From RGVD01 sp040403075 (lineage in GTDB: Bacteria; Bacteroidota; Bacteroidia; UKL13-3), in NCBI GenBank assembly GCA_040403075.1, contig JBBALJ010000151.1, positions 1-5,468 of the forward strand: a stretch of DNA of 5,468 bases, in the 5' to 3' direction. The first letter of the stretch is position 1; each line of letters begins with the position of its first letter. This document shows, piece after piece, positions 5,228-5,468 of the stretch. Both the position numbers and the translations under genes were made by a program. A model generated the notes under the pieces. The model was not told where the DNA came from. It saw only the letters and a list, made by a program, of their open reading frames with translations, and did no database searches.

Positions 5228-5468
5228 AAGCTTGTCGGTTTCTAGTTTTTCGGATTGGATAGATATAAATTATCGTTTGACTTCTATTTTATTCATATCA
5301 TTTAATAGTCTTATTGTACCTTTTTAATAAGTATTACACTATTCTTCTATGGTGGAGGATAGTGGAAAAAAATCGAACCTTGAATTGCTTTTTGAAGGTA
5401 TTAGTTTAATAGAAAATTTGACATTCAAATAAACCTAAAATTGGGCGAGGTTACTTTTTTTGTTGTAG
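5228..5468. other. AT-rich end of window without a convincing gene
   Basis: After the heptamer array the sequence becomes AT-rich. The only frame with an ATG that I would note is 27 codons at 5349-5432 on the forward strand (MVEDSGKKSN and on). It has no ribosome binding site, signal peptide or recognisable motif, so I do not call it a gene. The window ends in a T-run (5454-5461) and TTGTTGTAG. It could be the start of an intergenic region or the edge of a leftward gene outside the window. Confidence 0.5.

Noticed and set aside
5349..5432. 27-codon forward frame near the right edge
   Set aside because: Too short, no ribosome binding site, promoter or motif. It may be a remnant but nothing shows it.

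Overview
The window looks like a chromosomal piece of a member of the Bacteroidota. The genes are AT-rich and start without convincing Shine-Dalgarno sequences. One gene has a -7 box of the Bacteroidota type (TAnnTTTG). The gaps hold small stem-loop repeats that, from memory, are common in that phylum. I cannot place it lower than phylum. There is no rRNA, tRNA, CRISPR array, transposase or recognisable defence gene.

Layout. Positions 1-350 are non-coding and dominated by inverted repeats, ending in a clear intrinsic terminator that serves the leftward DinB-like gene (351-845). Positions 846-1722 are an 877-base gap without a gene, holding two degenerate copies of a composite repeat (951-1132 and 1511-1669) and a separate hairpin (1257-1281). 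Next come three leftward genes that read, in order of transcription, as a polyprenyl-phosphate mannosyltransferase-like GT2 enzyme (3145 to 2411, GTG start), a 50-residue predicted lipoprotein (2372 to 2220) and a secreted cysteine-rich protein of unknown function (2226 to 1723). The last two overlap by 7 bases. A short divergent promoter region with a 15-bp dyad separates them from two rightward genes, a GmhB/HisB-type HAD phosphatase (3228-3719) and an APC-family amino acid permease (3731-5083) only 11 bases further on. Positions 5084-5468 hold a heptamer (TTCACAG) tandem array and then sequence with no convincing gene.

How the genes fit together. The glycosyltransferase and the heptose-bisphosphate-type phosphatase could both serve cell-surface glycan or lipopolysaccharide synthesis and share a divergent promoter, but such pairs also arise by chance. 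The DinB-like protein is probably a small metal-dependent enzyme of unknown substrate. The permease takes up or exchanges amino acids. I see no complete undescribed system. The parts most worth a second look are the overlapping lipoprotein/cysteine-rich pair, of which the 50-residue member is easily missed, and the family of small stem-loops whose stems change by paired substitutions while the loop TCGACTCCGCTC is kept.
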